NCBI GenBank assembly: GCA_964036195.1
Contig: OZ038450.1
Span: 4,280,701-4,344,700 of the forward strand
Source: Sphaerolaimus hirsutus
Lineage: Eukaryota > Nematoda > Chromadorea > Monhysterida > Sphaerolaimidae
Length of the DNA stretch: 64,000 bases
Direction: 5' to 3'
The position numbers and the translations under genes are program-made. This document shows, in pieces, positions 1 to 11,700 of this stretch. How positions within the stretch are numbered: position 1 is the first letter of the stretch; each line of letters begins with the position of its first letter. The notes below the pieces were generated by a model, which was not told the DNA's origin, searched no databases, and saw nothing but the letters and a program-made list of their open reading frames with translations.

Positions 1-227
1 CCCTAGGGTATATATAGTAAATACTTGGGGGCACCCTCACACAAGATGAAAGCCTAACAGCTTGCATGTGGGATTTGTAAAATACAATTAAGTGATTTTC
101 CCATTTATATTTTCCACCAGTTATGTATTTATGTGTGCTTATTTCTTTCTGCATCTAATCAAATCATACAAAGTCACAACATAACGCTGCATTGCAGATG
201 CCTTGAGATGAGATTTGCATGGGTTTG

Positions 228-371
228 GCATGTGAAATTCACGTTTTGGGGCATGGGCATGTGAGTTTCACTCTGTGCATGTGAGATTCATCTTCTGTGC
301 ATGTGAAATTCATTTCTGGGCATGTGAAATTCCACATTGTTAGAGTCACATTGCGGCATGTGTAATTCCAC
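228..371 (+). repeat. Short tandem repeat, unit about 22-26 bp with core GCATGTGARATTC
   Basis: Six imperfect units beginning at about 228, 253, 277, 299, 318 and 355 share the core GCATGTGAAATTC or GCATGTGAGATTC. Spacing is irregular, so this is a small degenerate minisatellite. Confidence 0.7.
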
Positions 372-875
372 AGTATGTGACAGTAGACTATATGTTAGAA
401 TGACCACACTCGGATATGGCGCATCCAGAATGTTCTCCTGATGACATTTTCCGCTTTCAGTCGGTCAGATGTCAGTCTTCATGAAGTGTGCCGCTTGATT
501 GATCGCAATGCGCCACAAATTTTTCGGGGGAATTTGTTATTCACTCCAGTAAATTCTCTGGACACTTTATTTGTGTGTGAGTGTTTTTTGATATTCGATT
601 TATTTATCTATCGGTTGTGTGTGTTCCTTTTCTGAATGTGTTTGTGTGACATTTTCTTTAATCTCCAGTTTGTGGTTGAAAAACGGGTGAATCTACTCTA
701 GATAGCTGAAGCTAGCTGAAAACTGAACTCAACTGTCAACTGAATAGTCTGTTTAATCGAAGTCGCCTCGTCAATTAATGAAGCCAATATTTACGTTTTC
801 AATTACACTCCTGGAAGTCTTTACGTTCTTTAATGTGTAACGAAAAGCGTTTAGGTAGACTTTTTTTGGAGTGGC

Positions 876-1117
876 CCTACACACACTAATTTTTACCGTG
901 ACTTCTGTGAAAACTGAAATGGCGACATGGCGACATACAGCCTACTCTTATCGTATGCTATAGCTATATGTTTTAGTTTTCAAATTTTCAAATTTAAAGT
1001 TTCATTAATTTAAATCCACATTAAGATTTTATAAAGTCATTCAACCGTGTTGATTTTTTTGCATTTGAAAAAATTCTGTTTTCCCACGAAGTCACGGTGA
1101 AAACTAGTGTGTGTAGG
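876..1117. mobile_element. Short inverted-repeat element, TIR CCTACACACACTA (copy 1)
   Basis: The left end CCTACACACACTAATTTT and the right end ...AAAACTAGTGTGTGTAGG are complementary, and homology extends inward (accgtgactt / aagtcacggt). A second copy in the other orientation is at 62086-62324 and shares the interior (TGGCGACATGGCGACAT and its complement). There is no coding capacity, so it is MITE-like. Confidence 0.8.
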
Positions 1118-1256
1118 CATTTGTTACAAACGATATTGATATTTGATATAAAAATGGTCGATATTCTTGAATTACCCGATATCTAATTTTAACCCCAAGT
1201 CGTTAAAAACATAGTTTACAGTTTACCGGTAATTAGTGTGTGTCCGTTTTTACACC

Positions 1257-1489
1257 TATACTCGGCGAACATGATACTCTGCCCTCGCACTCATTTATGA
1301 CTCACGTTGGAAGCGTGCCAATGATGATAAAACATGCGATTTTTGTGTAAAAGGTGCTGAAATCGTCGTTGTGAACGAGTTGACGTATAGTGTTATAACA
1401 GCAATGATTTTTTTAACTTTTTATGAAAAAATCGTTGGCACGCTTCCAACGGGAACCACGCGTGCAGGGTGTAAAGTAACTGGAGTATA
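1257..1489. mobile_element. Repeat element with ends TATACTC/GAGTATA (copy 1)
   Basis: A 233-bp segment with ends TATACTC and GAGTATA, and internal inverted GTTGGAAGCGTGCCAA / TTGGCACGCTTCCAAC. The same sequence recurs inverted at 41756-42002 (GCACGCGTGGTTCCCGCTGG, GTTGGCACACTTCC). No ORF of note. Confidence 0.75.
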
Positions 1490-4175
1490 CTTGACTATAA
1501 TTAAAATTGACCATTAAAAATGTTGCCGAGTGGCGTCACTCAATTCCATTGACAAAACATTTCAGTTTTAAAAACAAACACACCGTCTATTTTTTGGCGC
1601 CACGAAATTTGTTCATTTTTGGGGGTCAAATCTGGCGCCGCAATGTTGACAAACGTTCGGAAACATTTCCTTCTAAAATGTGGTATTTATGATAGTAAAT
1701 ATTCATGCATCATATGTCACGATGTCATGCATATTCATTTCGTGATTCCATGTGTTTGCAGTGGAATGAACTTGTCGTTTGCACCAGGGGAACCCATGAA
1801 AAAGTTTACGGAACCGCTGTCTAAATAAACTCCGCCTTTTATCTGTATCCTAAATGATTTATGGACTTATGACTCGAATACTTATCGATGATCAAGACTT
1901 GGCTTAACAAGGCTTTATTTACGTGACGTCTTCCCAAAATTAGTAAATTTTGTCACGTGCTGTAAATCGTGATATCAAGCAACCTCTGTAAGAATCCTGA
2001 TAAAATAAATATTGCATTTGTGCTTGACTATCAAACCCAAAATCAAACGTGATCACTTTGTTTGGTGCCGCGCGGTCATCACTGCCGCCTGGCGCATTTG
2101 AACCAGTGATTTTCTGATCCGCATTCAAGGTTGAGTGTCAATATTTTCCCCCAGGCTTGTGCATCGAGTGGAATTCTGATCCAATGAATGAATTCCGGCA
2201 CGTATTTGGAGTGAAATTTTTGAAAACGTAACGATCGACTTCATCGGCGGAATTAGTGGCCTTTTTATGGTGATATCGAAATCATATGATGCGTTTGAAA
2301 TTTCCGCCGAAATTTTTCCCCATTACCTCTGATGATGTTCACTTCCGGTTTGCAGTGCGTTCTGCAGCATATTTTATGCGCGTTTCCAATGCGCAATCAA
2401 TGAAGCGGCACCGTTTATGCGCAGCCTCACGAAGTTGACACGGCGCCAGAAGTTTTGACTCGAGATTTGCTCTTGATTTGACAGGAAAGTCGCAATTGTG
2501 GCGTACATAGTGCAGGACAGAAGTATTGCAACTTTGGAACATCTCGCTGGCCTTGAAATAACTACATATCTCATTGATTGATTCCATTGAAGCAATTTTG
2601 AAGTAGTCTATCGATAAAACACTTCTATCATTTCATAGCAATAGCGTTCAAATGTAATCAAACCTTATCCAAATGTCATATATTTTAGGTTGGTCAAGAT
2701 TTTACAGTGCTGACTAAATGCAGTGCTGACTAAATGCAATGCTGGAAATGTACCCAAAATCATTTTAATTCACCTGGAAATTCTGATTCCAGTCACAATA
2801 GAGAATTTGATGTTGACACGAATCAAAAATGAAAATGTATTTCAATAGTGATGTGTAGGCACAATTGAACTGGTACCAGTACACTCCAAAAGCACCATGG
2901 ACTTTTTACATCACTTCATGTGTAAAGTCGGCAGACGTATCGCCCTACAAACATTTGCGTCAGTCTCTCCAGTGGAGAGTGCATGTCGTCATTATTGTGA
3001 TGCAATATTTGAATGATTGGAATGGATCGTGTCACGTATGAAAACTTGGCTCTTATCCCAGTTTCCAGTTGCGTATTATACAAATGCAAGTGAAAAGTCA
3101 AAGTTAGCTGAAAATTGTTAAAAGTTGCTCCACTTTGCCAATTTCCACCTTTAAAATCGCTATTTTTGTTTATATACATGGTTATATAGTTAGTGTTAGC
3201 CTTTTTTATTCACATTTATAGCGGATTTCGCAATTTTGGCTGGCTGCCAAGTTCTCATATGGGGACTCTTCCATTGGAACGGAGCCAACGAATGAAAAAT
3301 TAACAAAAATGGTAAAAGGGTCATTTAAACAGTCAAATTTTTTCACTACCAACGGACAACGTTGAAACGAAACGTTGAAACGGGCGGCGTGCACACACGG
3401 ACACGGGGAAGCGTCCATTTCTCTTTTAATATTTTTTTCTTTTTCATTTCCGAGCGTCCAGGTGGGACCCAAGTTTTGTGTTCGCTCTATTCGCGAGCGA
3501 ATTCTAACTCTCCGATTTTGTAGGGTGAAATGTCCGCCGACTTTAACAAAATATCAATTCTTCACAACGTTGTTTTTCTTTGAGTTTTTCAACCCTTATT
3601 CCAATAACAACTGCAAAACAATGTATACCAGATACCAAAAAACAGTAGCACTCATCCTACACTTCGAATGCCCAATCTGTCGCAATACTTTTGTCCATAA
3701 CTATACGCAACGCAGATGAGCATGCAACACGTGCACGGGCCGCACGTGCTGCTCAGCTGCCATGTGATATAATAAATTATTGGCTATCCACTGGAATGAA
3801 TTGCGCGTTTTTCGAGTGGCCATTCTGGATGAGTGCGATATCGGGCCGTTGCGTCCATGTATTTGTGTATTTTTGCGGGCACTTTTTGCGCGAAATCGTA
3901 GCACAATTTATAGATTGTCAGGTGTGGATTTTATGGTTTGCCAGCGCCGCGCCCGCCGTGGGCGGCTTTTTCGCATTTGGTCGATGAATATGTACTTTTT
4001 ATGCAAACACGCATTTAAGTATTTTATCCGGCTCGAGCGCGATCGATTTATCTAATCGTCACCATTCGTGTGATAATTCTGAAGGATCGGCATTTGTGAA
4101 CTGCTGATTTTTCTGCGATTCTGTCGAAATGGCGGTGCGAATTTTCCATTATTCGTATGCCCATGTCCCAATGTG

Positions 4176-4370
4176 CCTGCGCACACTAGTTTTCACACGA
4201 AATTTTGAAAACTCACATATCAGCTTAGAACGCATTTGAGTTTTCCGCAATGAGGTGGCTGTCAACTACAGTTGACGGAGATTCAAAATGACTCATTGTG
4301 GAAAACTCAAACACTTTCAAAGCTCATTTATGAGTTTTAGAAATAACGTGTGAAAACTAGTGTGCGCAGG
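4176..4370. mobile_element. Short inverted-repeat element, TIR CCTGCGCACACTAG
   Basis: The ends CCTGCGCACACTAGTTTTCA and its complement at 4350-4370 bound a 195-bp segment that is itself nearly palindromic. A related, more degenerate element is at about 4631-4827 (CCCACACACATC...GTGTGTATGTGTGGG). Its ends resemble the CCTACACACACTA family. Confidence 0.7.
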
Positions 4371-5507
4371 GCCATTATCAATTGACGATTTGAAAGTGAA
4401 CGCGTAAGAATTTTGAGCTAAGTTACCAGTTTTTAAAGTGAAACTTTGGTGCCATGAGATAGAGAAGCTTTGGAGGCTTCCCGTGTAGGACAAAGGTGTT
4501 GTTTCCTGTAGTACAACCAATCCACTCTGTTGGCGGGGTTCGTTTTGACACACAATTTTTTTAAAGTTAGATTTTTTTAGATCTGCCGTAACAGATGTGA
4601 AATTTACTGACATTTTTTGTTTAAATTAGCCCCACACACATCAATTTTTTTGTACAAAATTTCAAAAAAATCAGCTTTGAATCCATTTTAGTTTACCAAA
4701 GTATGGTGTCTGTCAACTACTGTTGATGGGGATTACAAATACCTTATTCCGGTATACCTGTATTTAAAGCAGATTTTCTCATTAGTGTTCCAAAATTCAG
4801 TCAGAAACTAGTGTGTGTATGTGTGGGCATAATTATATCTTATTTTATTCATGTATCATTCTCCAAGCCATGTTTCGTTCATTTCTCCTGCAGAGAACTT
4901 ACCCGGTATTTGAAACTAGGTATTTAAATGTATTTGGCGACACATTGGTAAATTTGTCATTTCACCATGCTTTGGAGGGTGAAAAGTTGGCTTCTGAAAT
5001 GTTTTTTTTGCCAAATAAGCGCGAGCATCTCGTAAATACTTGGAGATAAAAATCTTGACACTATTTAGACATTGAACACTATGCATTCACCTTCCATTAC
5101 GTAGGAAGCTGCAAGCTGCAATTACCATCCATTAATATATCCTTCATATCCTGCCGCATTTACATGCCAAATATAAATGCATACACGTCGCTCCAACTTG
5201 TCAAAATTGGCCGAATTCGAGTGAAATGTGGGTCGCAAATCGTCATATATTTACGCAACTATCACAATATATCACTTATGCTTCATACCTGGTCGCTTAT
5301 ATATCGCGCGCGTGGGATTTAGGTACCTGGGCATTTTAGCTTGAATTATATCGGCTCTCTGAACGTACAGCATGCATGCAGGTGGGGGGGGGGGGGTTCT
5401 GAACTGATACTGAATGATTGATGCATTTCTGGCCGTGCCAGGTTCCACCATCGTAGGGAACTTGGTTTGGTGGCTTCGCGTTGGCAATGTGCCGCTGCCT
5501 AGCCCAG

Positions 5508-5790
5508 GCCCTGTAAAATGTCAAATGTCATGCAAAATGTCAAAAGTCATGTAAATGTGTAACGTACTAAACAGGGCAATTTCCAAACTTTTGGCACTTT
5601 GCATGACATTTGAAATTTTCCAGAGGATTTTGCAAACTTTAGAGACTTTTCAAGACATTTGATATTTTCCAGGCATTTTACATGACTTTTTACACTTTGC
5701 ATGACATGTGACATTTTCAAGCCATTTTACATGACTTTAGACGCTTTGCATGACATTTGACATTTTACTGGGCATTTTACAGGACTGCCC
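5508..5790. repeat. 'TGTAAAATGTCA' fold-back element copy
   Basis: One half is built of TGTAAAATGTCAAATGTCAT-like units and the other of the complementary ATGACATTTGACATTTTACA units, so the copy can fold on itself. Ends resemble CCCAGGCCCTGTAAAATG. Related copies are at 7585-7762, 20790-21160, 23450-23572, 27006-27170, 27290-27460, about 28615-28725 and 63900 to the window end. Confidence 0.8.
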
Positions 5791-7584
5791 CCTAGACCCA
5801 GTCTTGGGCCCATTTATGACCCGTTTAATGACCGTGTTCGCAATTTGCTTGCAGTACTTTAGTGAGTTAAATATTCAGTTTGGATATCCGACAAGTAAAG
5901 CTTGGACGGGTTTTTTCTGGGTTAATTTGAATAGGACCTACTCTATAGACATAAATACCGTATTTCTTCTAGTAGAAGTGGTGCCCTTCTATTCTTTCGG
6001 AGACTGTTTTACCGCCGTTCTATTGGAGACGCATTATTTCTATTAGAAAAAATACTGTACGCATGCTATATAATCCTCGAATAAGTCCCTAGGGAAGTAA
6101 TGGTGGGAAGTCAGACTTTTTCTCGTTGATTGGTTGGTTATAGGTGCAATAAATACCCAGCAAGCACAGAAAACGAATTTTCTCAATAGCGTATTTGCTT
6201 GAATAGTTCCCCCCTCGAATAATCTCCCCCCTGTACGACGAGTGAGGAAATAATAATTCCACCCTCGAATAATTCCCCCCTTAAAAGATTTGATAAATTG
6301 TTTGTGCCCAATATTAACAAAAATGGCACGTTCTTGTGTTAATAAAGCATATTTCATAAAATGTGTTGATAGAAACAGGCTTGAAAATTTTGTCGAAATA
6401 ATAATTCCCCCTCGAATAAGTCCCCCCCTGTATGTAATTATCATATATTTCGTGTGGGTCGACGCTCAGTTCACCCGTGACTTTCCCAAGAGAAGCTACC
6501 TAAGTGAATTTATTCATAATTTACCTACCTATTAAAGTAATTTACGTTTTCTGTACTCGTGGTGGGTAGAAAATACTTTACGTTTAGGTATACTTTGAAA
6601 AAGTTTGGTAAACTTTACAAAACTCTGATTTTCAGCTGCGTAAATGCACAAGGGAAACGAACAAAATCGGAAGCGTTTTTCCTGATCCCCGAAAAGTTTC
6701 CTGGCGCTTGAAAGTTCCATTTAATTGTGTAAATCGTATAAATACTACTGAGCTTGCGCGGTCCCTTGGCAACGTTTTAAATAACATTAAATAGAGCGAT
6801 CCACACACAGTAATTTCTTGAGTGACTGTAGTTGTAGTAGGGTTGGAACGCTAAGTATCATACTTTCTGGTATGGAATTTCGTATTTTTTCAAAGTGCTT
6901 GAAAAGAAGAAAATCCGAATATTAAATTTTAGAATTTTTGCGTCGAGATTCGATATTTTTTCAAGATTTTCCGCATCGATATTTTCCGATATCGGTATAC
7001 CAAATATCGTTCCAACGCCAACCGTAAGTGTCAGTGTCAATTGTTTGAACACGAAATCGCTACACATTTCTAATTGAATTTTTGTAAAGAGCACGAAAAT
7101 GTCGCCCGATTGCTCCCCACGCGTTCGCTAATTTTGTGTAATGTTTGATTGAAATCTCGTAAGGTTTTACAACGGCGCGACTGCCCACGTAGAATGATGC
7201 GCATTCGCGCATTTCGATGCATTTTCGCACTATAATTTGTCTTATGCAACTTTTTGTACGCTATGTTATGCTATGCAAACTATTTATCATTGAACAGTGA
7301 CGTGTTTTTCTGTAGGTGGCGCTGAGGCATTATCGTGTTGACTGGCTGGCGCCTTCCTATTCTGACGTTATAATGGGAGAAAGCCACCATTGGGATCGGG
7401 CGTGACTTTGTCGCGCCAACGTTACGCCATGGAAATGGCGCCGCAATGGCAGCCGTGCCAGCCATCGACGTCGAGCCAGTCTGATACTGGTGCTCAATTT
7501 AACGATGCTTCGTCTCAATTTACCGGGCAAATAAATGCGTGGCCGAAACTTTGTCAGTCACCAGGTGCCAGTCACAGACCCAGT

Positions 7585-7762
7585 AAAATGCCCTGTATAA
7601 TGTCAAATGTCATGTAAAGTGTTTATTGTCATGTAAAATACCCTGGAAGTTGGCAAACTCGTGGCAAACTTGCCATTTTCACAGGGCATTTTACATGACT
7701 TTTGACATTTTGCATGACATTTGACATTTTACAGGGCATTTTACAGGGTCTGAGACTGCCCC
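7585..7762. repeat. 'TGTAAAATGTCA' fold-back element copy near the ADAMTS start
   Basis: Begins at AGACCCAGTAAAATGCCCTG and ends in ...TTTACAGGGTCTGAGACTG, with complementary TGTCAAATGTCATG and CATGACATTTGACA arms. It ends about 60 bp before the ADAMTS initiator ATG, so it lies in the 5' UTR or promoter. Confidence 0.75.
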
Positions 7763-7823
7763 AGGAAGTCGATTTGCGAAGGGCCGCAGTCGATTCGCTG
7801 CGGCCAGCTCCAATGTAGCGTCA

Positions 7824-8707
7824 ATGTCATTTTTTATTGGCGTCTGTCTACTGCTGCTTATGTCTGGCGGCACCGCCGCAACATCACAAAATAGATCTCA
7901 GGTATTTTTTGCGTCTTTTTCAATTTCTCAGAATGTAATCCAATTGAAGATGGTCTTTTTTCCAGGATCAAAAGTTACATAGACATCTGACAAGGCACGA
8001 GCTTTTGACAACGTTTGGAGAAAACGTTGCTGATGATCCCAGCGTCGTGCCAGATTATCTCACCGGGAAATTGGTGCTATCGGAATTGAACAAACCTGGT
8101 GATAAAATTGTCAATGCGCATTTCATTACAGGTGAAAATTTCTTGATTGAAACATTGCTGTGGTGCCATTTTGATTGGTATTGAATCTTTGCAGAACTTG
8201 GAGAGTTATATGAATTCACACTGGAAAGAAATGATAAACTCTTGTCACCGCATGCACTGATTATCAACAGAGCAGAAGTGAAACACCTGCCCAAGGACCA
8301 CTATCAATCTTTTAACAAATCTCTGGACACTGACACCCTCATCCATGATCCAGAGAACCATGGGCACACTCAGCCACTATCCAGTTCATGCCACTATGTT
8401 GGCACAGTGCCAAGCCACAACAATGCCACCATTGCCTTGTCATTATGCCATGGCATGCAAAGGGGCATGATTGTGATGGATGAACACTTTCTGCTGCTCA
8501 ATCCTGTGCCTGACAGGTTGATAAGATTGCAAAAGGATAAGTCACAAACACACTTCATACAGAAGAGGTCTACAAGTCTGCTAGCTGGGGACATTCATCC
8601 TGATGAGACCAGTTTTTCACTGGATGGCACTGCTCATTTGTACAACCCACCTGATGAGAAAGTGCTTTTCAATGAGACTGACTTAGAGGAGAGTTTTTGT
8701 GATACTG
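7824..8707 (+). CDS. ADAMTS exons 1-3: signal peptide and prodomain
   Basis: Exon 1 (7824-7901) starts at an ATG and encodes [19 protein letters not shown], a typical short hydrophobic signal peptide. Exon 2 (7966-8131) and exon 3 (8195-8707) encode the inhibitory prodomain. The block [20 protein letters not shown] in exon 3 matches the conserved ADAMTS prodomain pattern in which a Cys-His-Tyr motif precedes a Gly-rich turn and a second Cys. Near the end of the prodomain region the protein is acidic, and I see no clear furin RX(K/R)R site; KRS occurs before the linker. The start ATG is chosen because it opens the signal peptide and exon 1 ends in phase 0 at a GTATTT donor. Confidence 0.9.
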
Positions 8708-11700
8708 GTTTGTTGTAATTGACATATTTTTGTACATTATGGTACAGTATAAAATTCTTGATGAACAAATTTTGTGATTTCAGTTTTTGGTGATTTTGAG
8801 GTGCCTGCAGCAGCTCAATTAGATTCTCCAATCATATTCCAAAATCAAAGAGATGGACCATTGACCTTGGAAGTGGCCTTATTTTTGGATGAACCATTGT
8901 GGAAGCATTTTGTGAGTGAATATGGCCAGACCAGGGCTCAGAAGGAGCTCACTGAATTTGCATTGGCACTCATAAATCATGTCTGTTTAGTCCACACCAC
9001 ATATAATTTCATAATCTGTATTGCGTTTTGTGAGCTGAATATGAGTGCGCATGCTTCAGGTTCACGTGCTATACCAACATTTCACAATGCAACCTGGCGT
9101 GGAGATAGTCATAGTACGATTTGAAATATGGAGACAGCAACCAGTTAGTCATTTCCACCATTCACCTCAGTATATTCAAACTAACGACAAACATCACCAA
9201 TATCAAATGTCCAAACACAGGAAAATCTCTCCCCAGCCATCCACAAAAATGGGCAAGCCCAGCGCCTTCTCAATGCCTTCTGCCAGTATCAAAACTCGAT
9301 CAACCCTCGAGGGGATGGGAACCCTACTCATTGGGACCATGCCATCTTGCTGACAGGCTTTGACATCTACCACACCACCGCCAGTGTGGCAGGAGTGGCA
9401 CCTGTGGCCAGGATGTGTGATCCTGTGTATTCCTGTGCCCTGGTGGAGGGCATGCACTTGGGCAGGAGCTTTGTGTTGGCTCATGAGATGGGACATAAGT
9501 TGGTGGGATTGAATTTTCATGATTTTTGTAAGATCAAACTTGATCAAATTTTTTTAAAGATTGTCAAGAATGTGTTTGGCAAAATGTCAATTCTCAGAAA
9601 AATTGTCAATTTTGCTCAAATTTCTACTGGGACTTAACAAAATTATCTGAGAAAAAAAGTCCGAACCCTGAATCAAAGCCAATACCATCATGCACCCCAC
9701 CCAAACCTTCCTGCATCCCATTCCAATCCCACCCACACAAACCTGCATTCAGCCTGGGCATGGTGCACGACGGCGTGCAGAATCTGTGCTCGCGGCAGTG
9801 CTGTTTGATGTCGCCGGTGAACGGCGCCGGCAAGACCACCTGGTCCCCGTGCAGCGTCAGGGAACTCAACGCCTATGTCGCCTCGCTGGAGTGAGTGTGT
9901 GATTGTTTTATAATCATTATGATTTTAAATTCTTTTTATTTTTGTCTTTAATAAAAGTAGCCACTGAAAATTTTACTGAGATTGTATCTTGTTCAATTAT
10001 TTACAATGCATGTCTGTGTCTTAGGGTGATAAGTAGGTATTTGCATGAATACCCTGGGAATTATATTTTCCTCAGGCTTTGTGAGGAGGGAATTATTCAG
10101 GGGGGATTATTATTTCATTTTTATATTACCTAATTTCATGAAATATACTTACCTAATTATTAATTGATGAACGTGCCATTTTTGTTCAAATTAAACACAA
10201 AAACTTGCCTGAATAGGGGAATTTTTCAAGGGGGAATTCATTTGTTCCTCACTCATCTTTCAGGGAGAATCTTTCAATGTGGGGACTTATTCGAGGGGGG
10301 GGGAATCATTCCAGTAATTTCTGCACATTGTACAATGCACATGAGAAGTAATTCTCACTGAAATAATCCAGATCTGCACACAACCCCGATAAAAATCCGA
10401 AAATCCGGACTCAGAACGCACTCCGGCGGCTCCCAAAACTGTCTACGGGACCAGCACGTGAATTTCGGCAACAACAACAGAGGAGTTCCGAATCACGCGA
10501 CCGATCGCAGATCACCAGGGCAGAGATTCACCGCCGATCAGCAATGCGCTTTTTTCTGGGGGTCTGACTATAAAATGGAGATTCCCGCCGGGAGAACCCA
10601 GGATGTATGTTTTTGGAATCGTTTTTTGGACATTTTTTTCAAATGGCTCGAAAAACGTGATCAAATTGAATTACGGATTTATCAATTTTCCCAGACGATC
10701 TGTTCGATTCTTTGGTGCGGAAATGGTGGACCGACCATATCGACTGCGCATCCCGCGCTGGAGGGCACCTGGTGCGGAGGGCAGAATGTTGGTCGGGGCG
10801 GGAAAATTCCTTTCGTGTTGCTTTTTAATTTAAAAACATTTTGGAAACCGTCGAGAATGTTTTTAGTCATCGTTAAGCATACGCAAAGCACGGCATTCAG
10901 CACAAAGCTTTCCTACCAAGTAAACGTGTGTGCAGCAAATCCACCCCCTCCTTCAACCGTCTCCAATCAACTCCTCCAACAACCCCCCAAACCCCCCCTC
11001 AACCAACCCCCCCACAGTGGTGCCGCGGGGGTCAATGCGTGCCGTGGCCAGTATTCGGTGCGGGCACCCCTCCCCCGCCCGTGCACGGAGCCTGGTCCGC
11101 CTGGGCCACCGATAGACCCACCGTGTGCAGCCAGTGCATGGTGCAGCAGGGGGTCAGGGTCAGGAAGGAGTTTAGGAGGTGTGACCATCCTGCGTGAGTT
11201 GAGGGGGGGGGGGAGTTTTGGGGGGGTGTGAATTGCAGTGCGAAATGTGGATGAAAAAATAGTTGTTGAGTGGGTAAACTGAAATTGCCAATATATTTTA
11301 TGGGATAAGATAAATTGGATACTTATCGTGTTACGTAGGGAGTTTATTATTAGCAAAATTTGAAGGGGGGATAATTCGAGGGGGTTTATTCAAGGGGAGT
11401 CTATTATTTCGCCAGAAATTTTTGGAAATTCCCCGTACTCAGACATATAAAAACCAAACAATTACATAGATGTACATGTGTTTATAGTCATATATGACTG
11501 TATATACACATAAACCCTCCCCAAACATCACTCAATCATTGGTTTCAACGTGTGTTCTGCATTATACAGATCACAAACTGTAGTATTTGTCATGTACGTT
11601 CTCTTAACATTCAATTCTAGGGGGGTATTTCGAGGGCGTTTATTTTTTCCTCAGCCAATTTTTTTTGGGGGGGGGGGAATTCGAGGGGGGGGGGGGTAAA

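Larger units (their letters stand above)
1..7823. other. No gene recognised; repeat-bearing upstream region
   Basis: All open frames here are short and lack domain-like composition. The region contains a tandem GCATGTGAAATTC repeat (228-371), inverted-repeat elements at 876-1117, 1257-1489, 4176-4370 and 4631-4827, a poly-G run near 5385, and copies of the 'TGTAAAATGTCA' element at 5508-5790 and 7585-7762. The 5' UTR and promoter of the ADAMTS gene must lie upstream of 7824, but no core promoter motif stands out. Confidence 0.6.

Noticed and set aside
3375-4055. Cluster of overlapping frames of about 70-115 codons
   Set aside because: No splice-compatible or domain-like coding pattern; the frames conflict with each other and look like chance openings.
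10458-11231. Single 257-codon plus-strand frame
   Set aside because: It reads through ADAMTS exon 8, intron, exon 9, intron and exon 10. The spliced exons give conserved disintegrin and TSP1 motifs, whereas the read-through parts are non-conserved.
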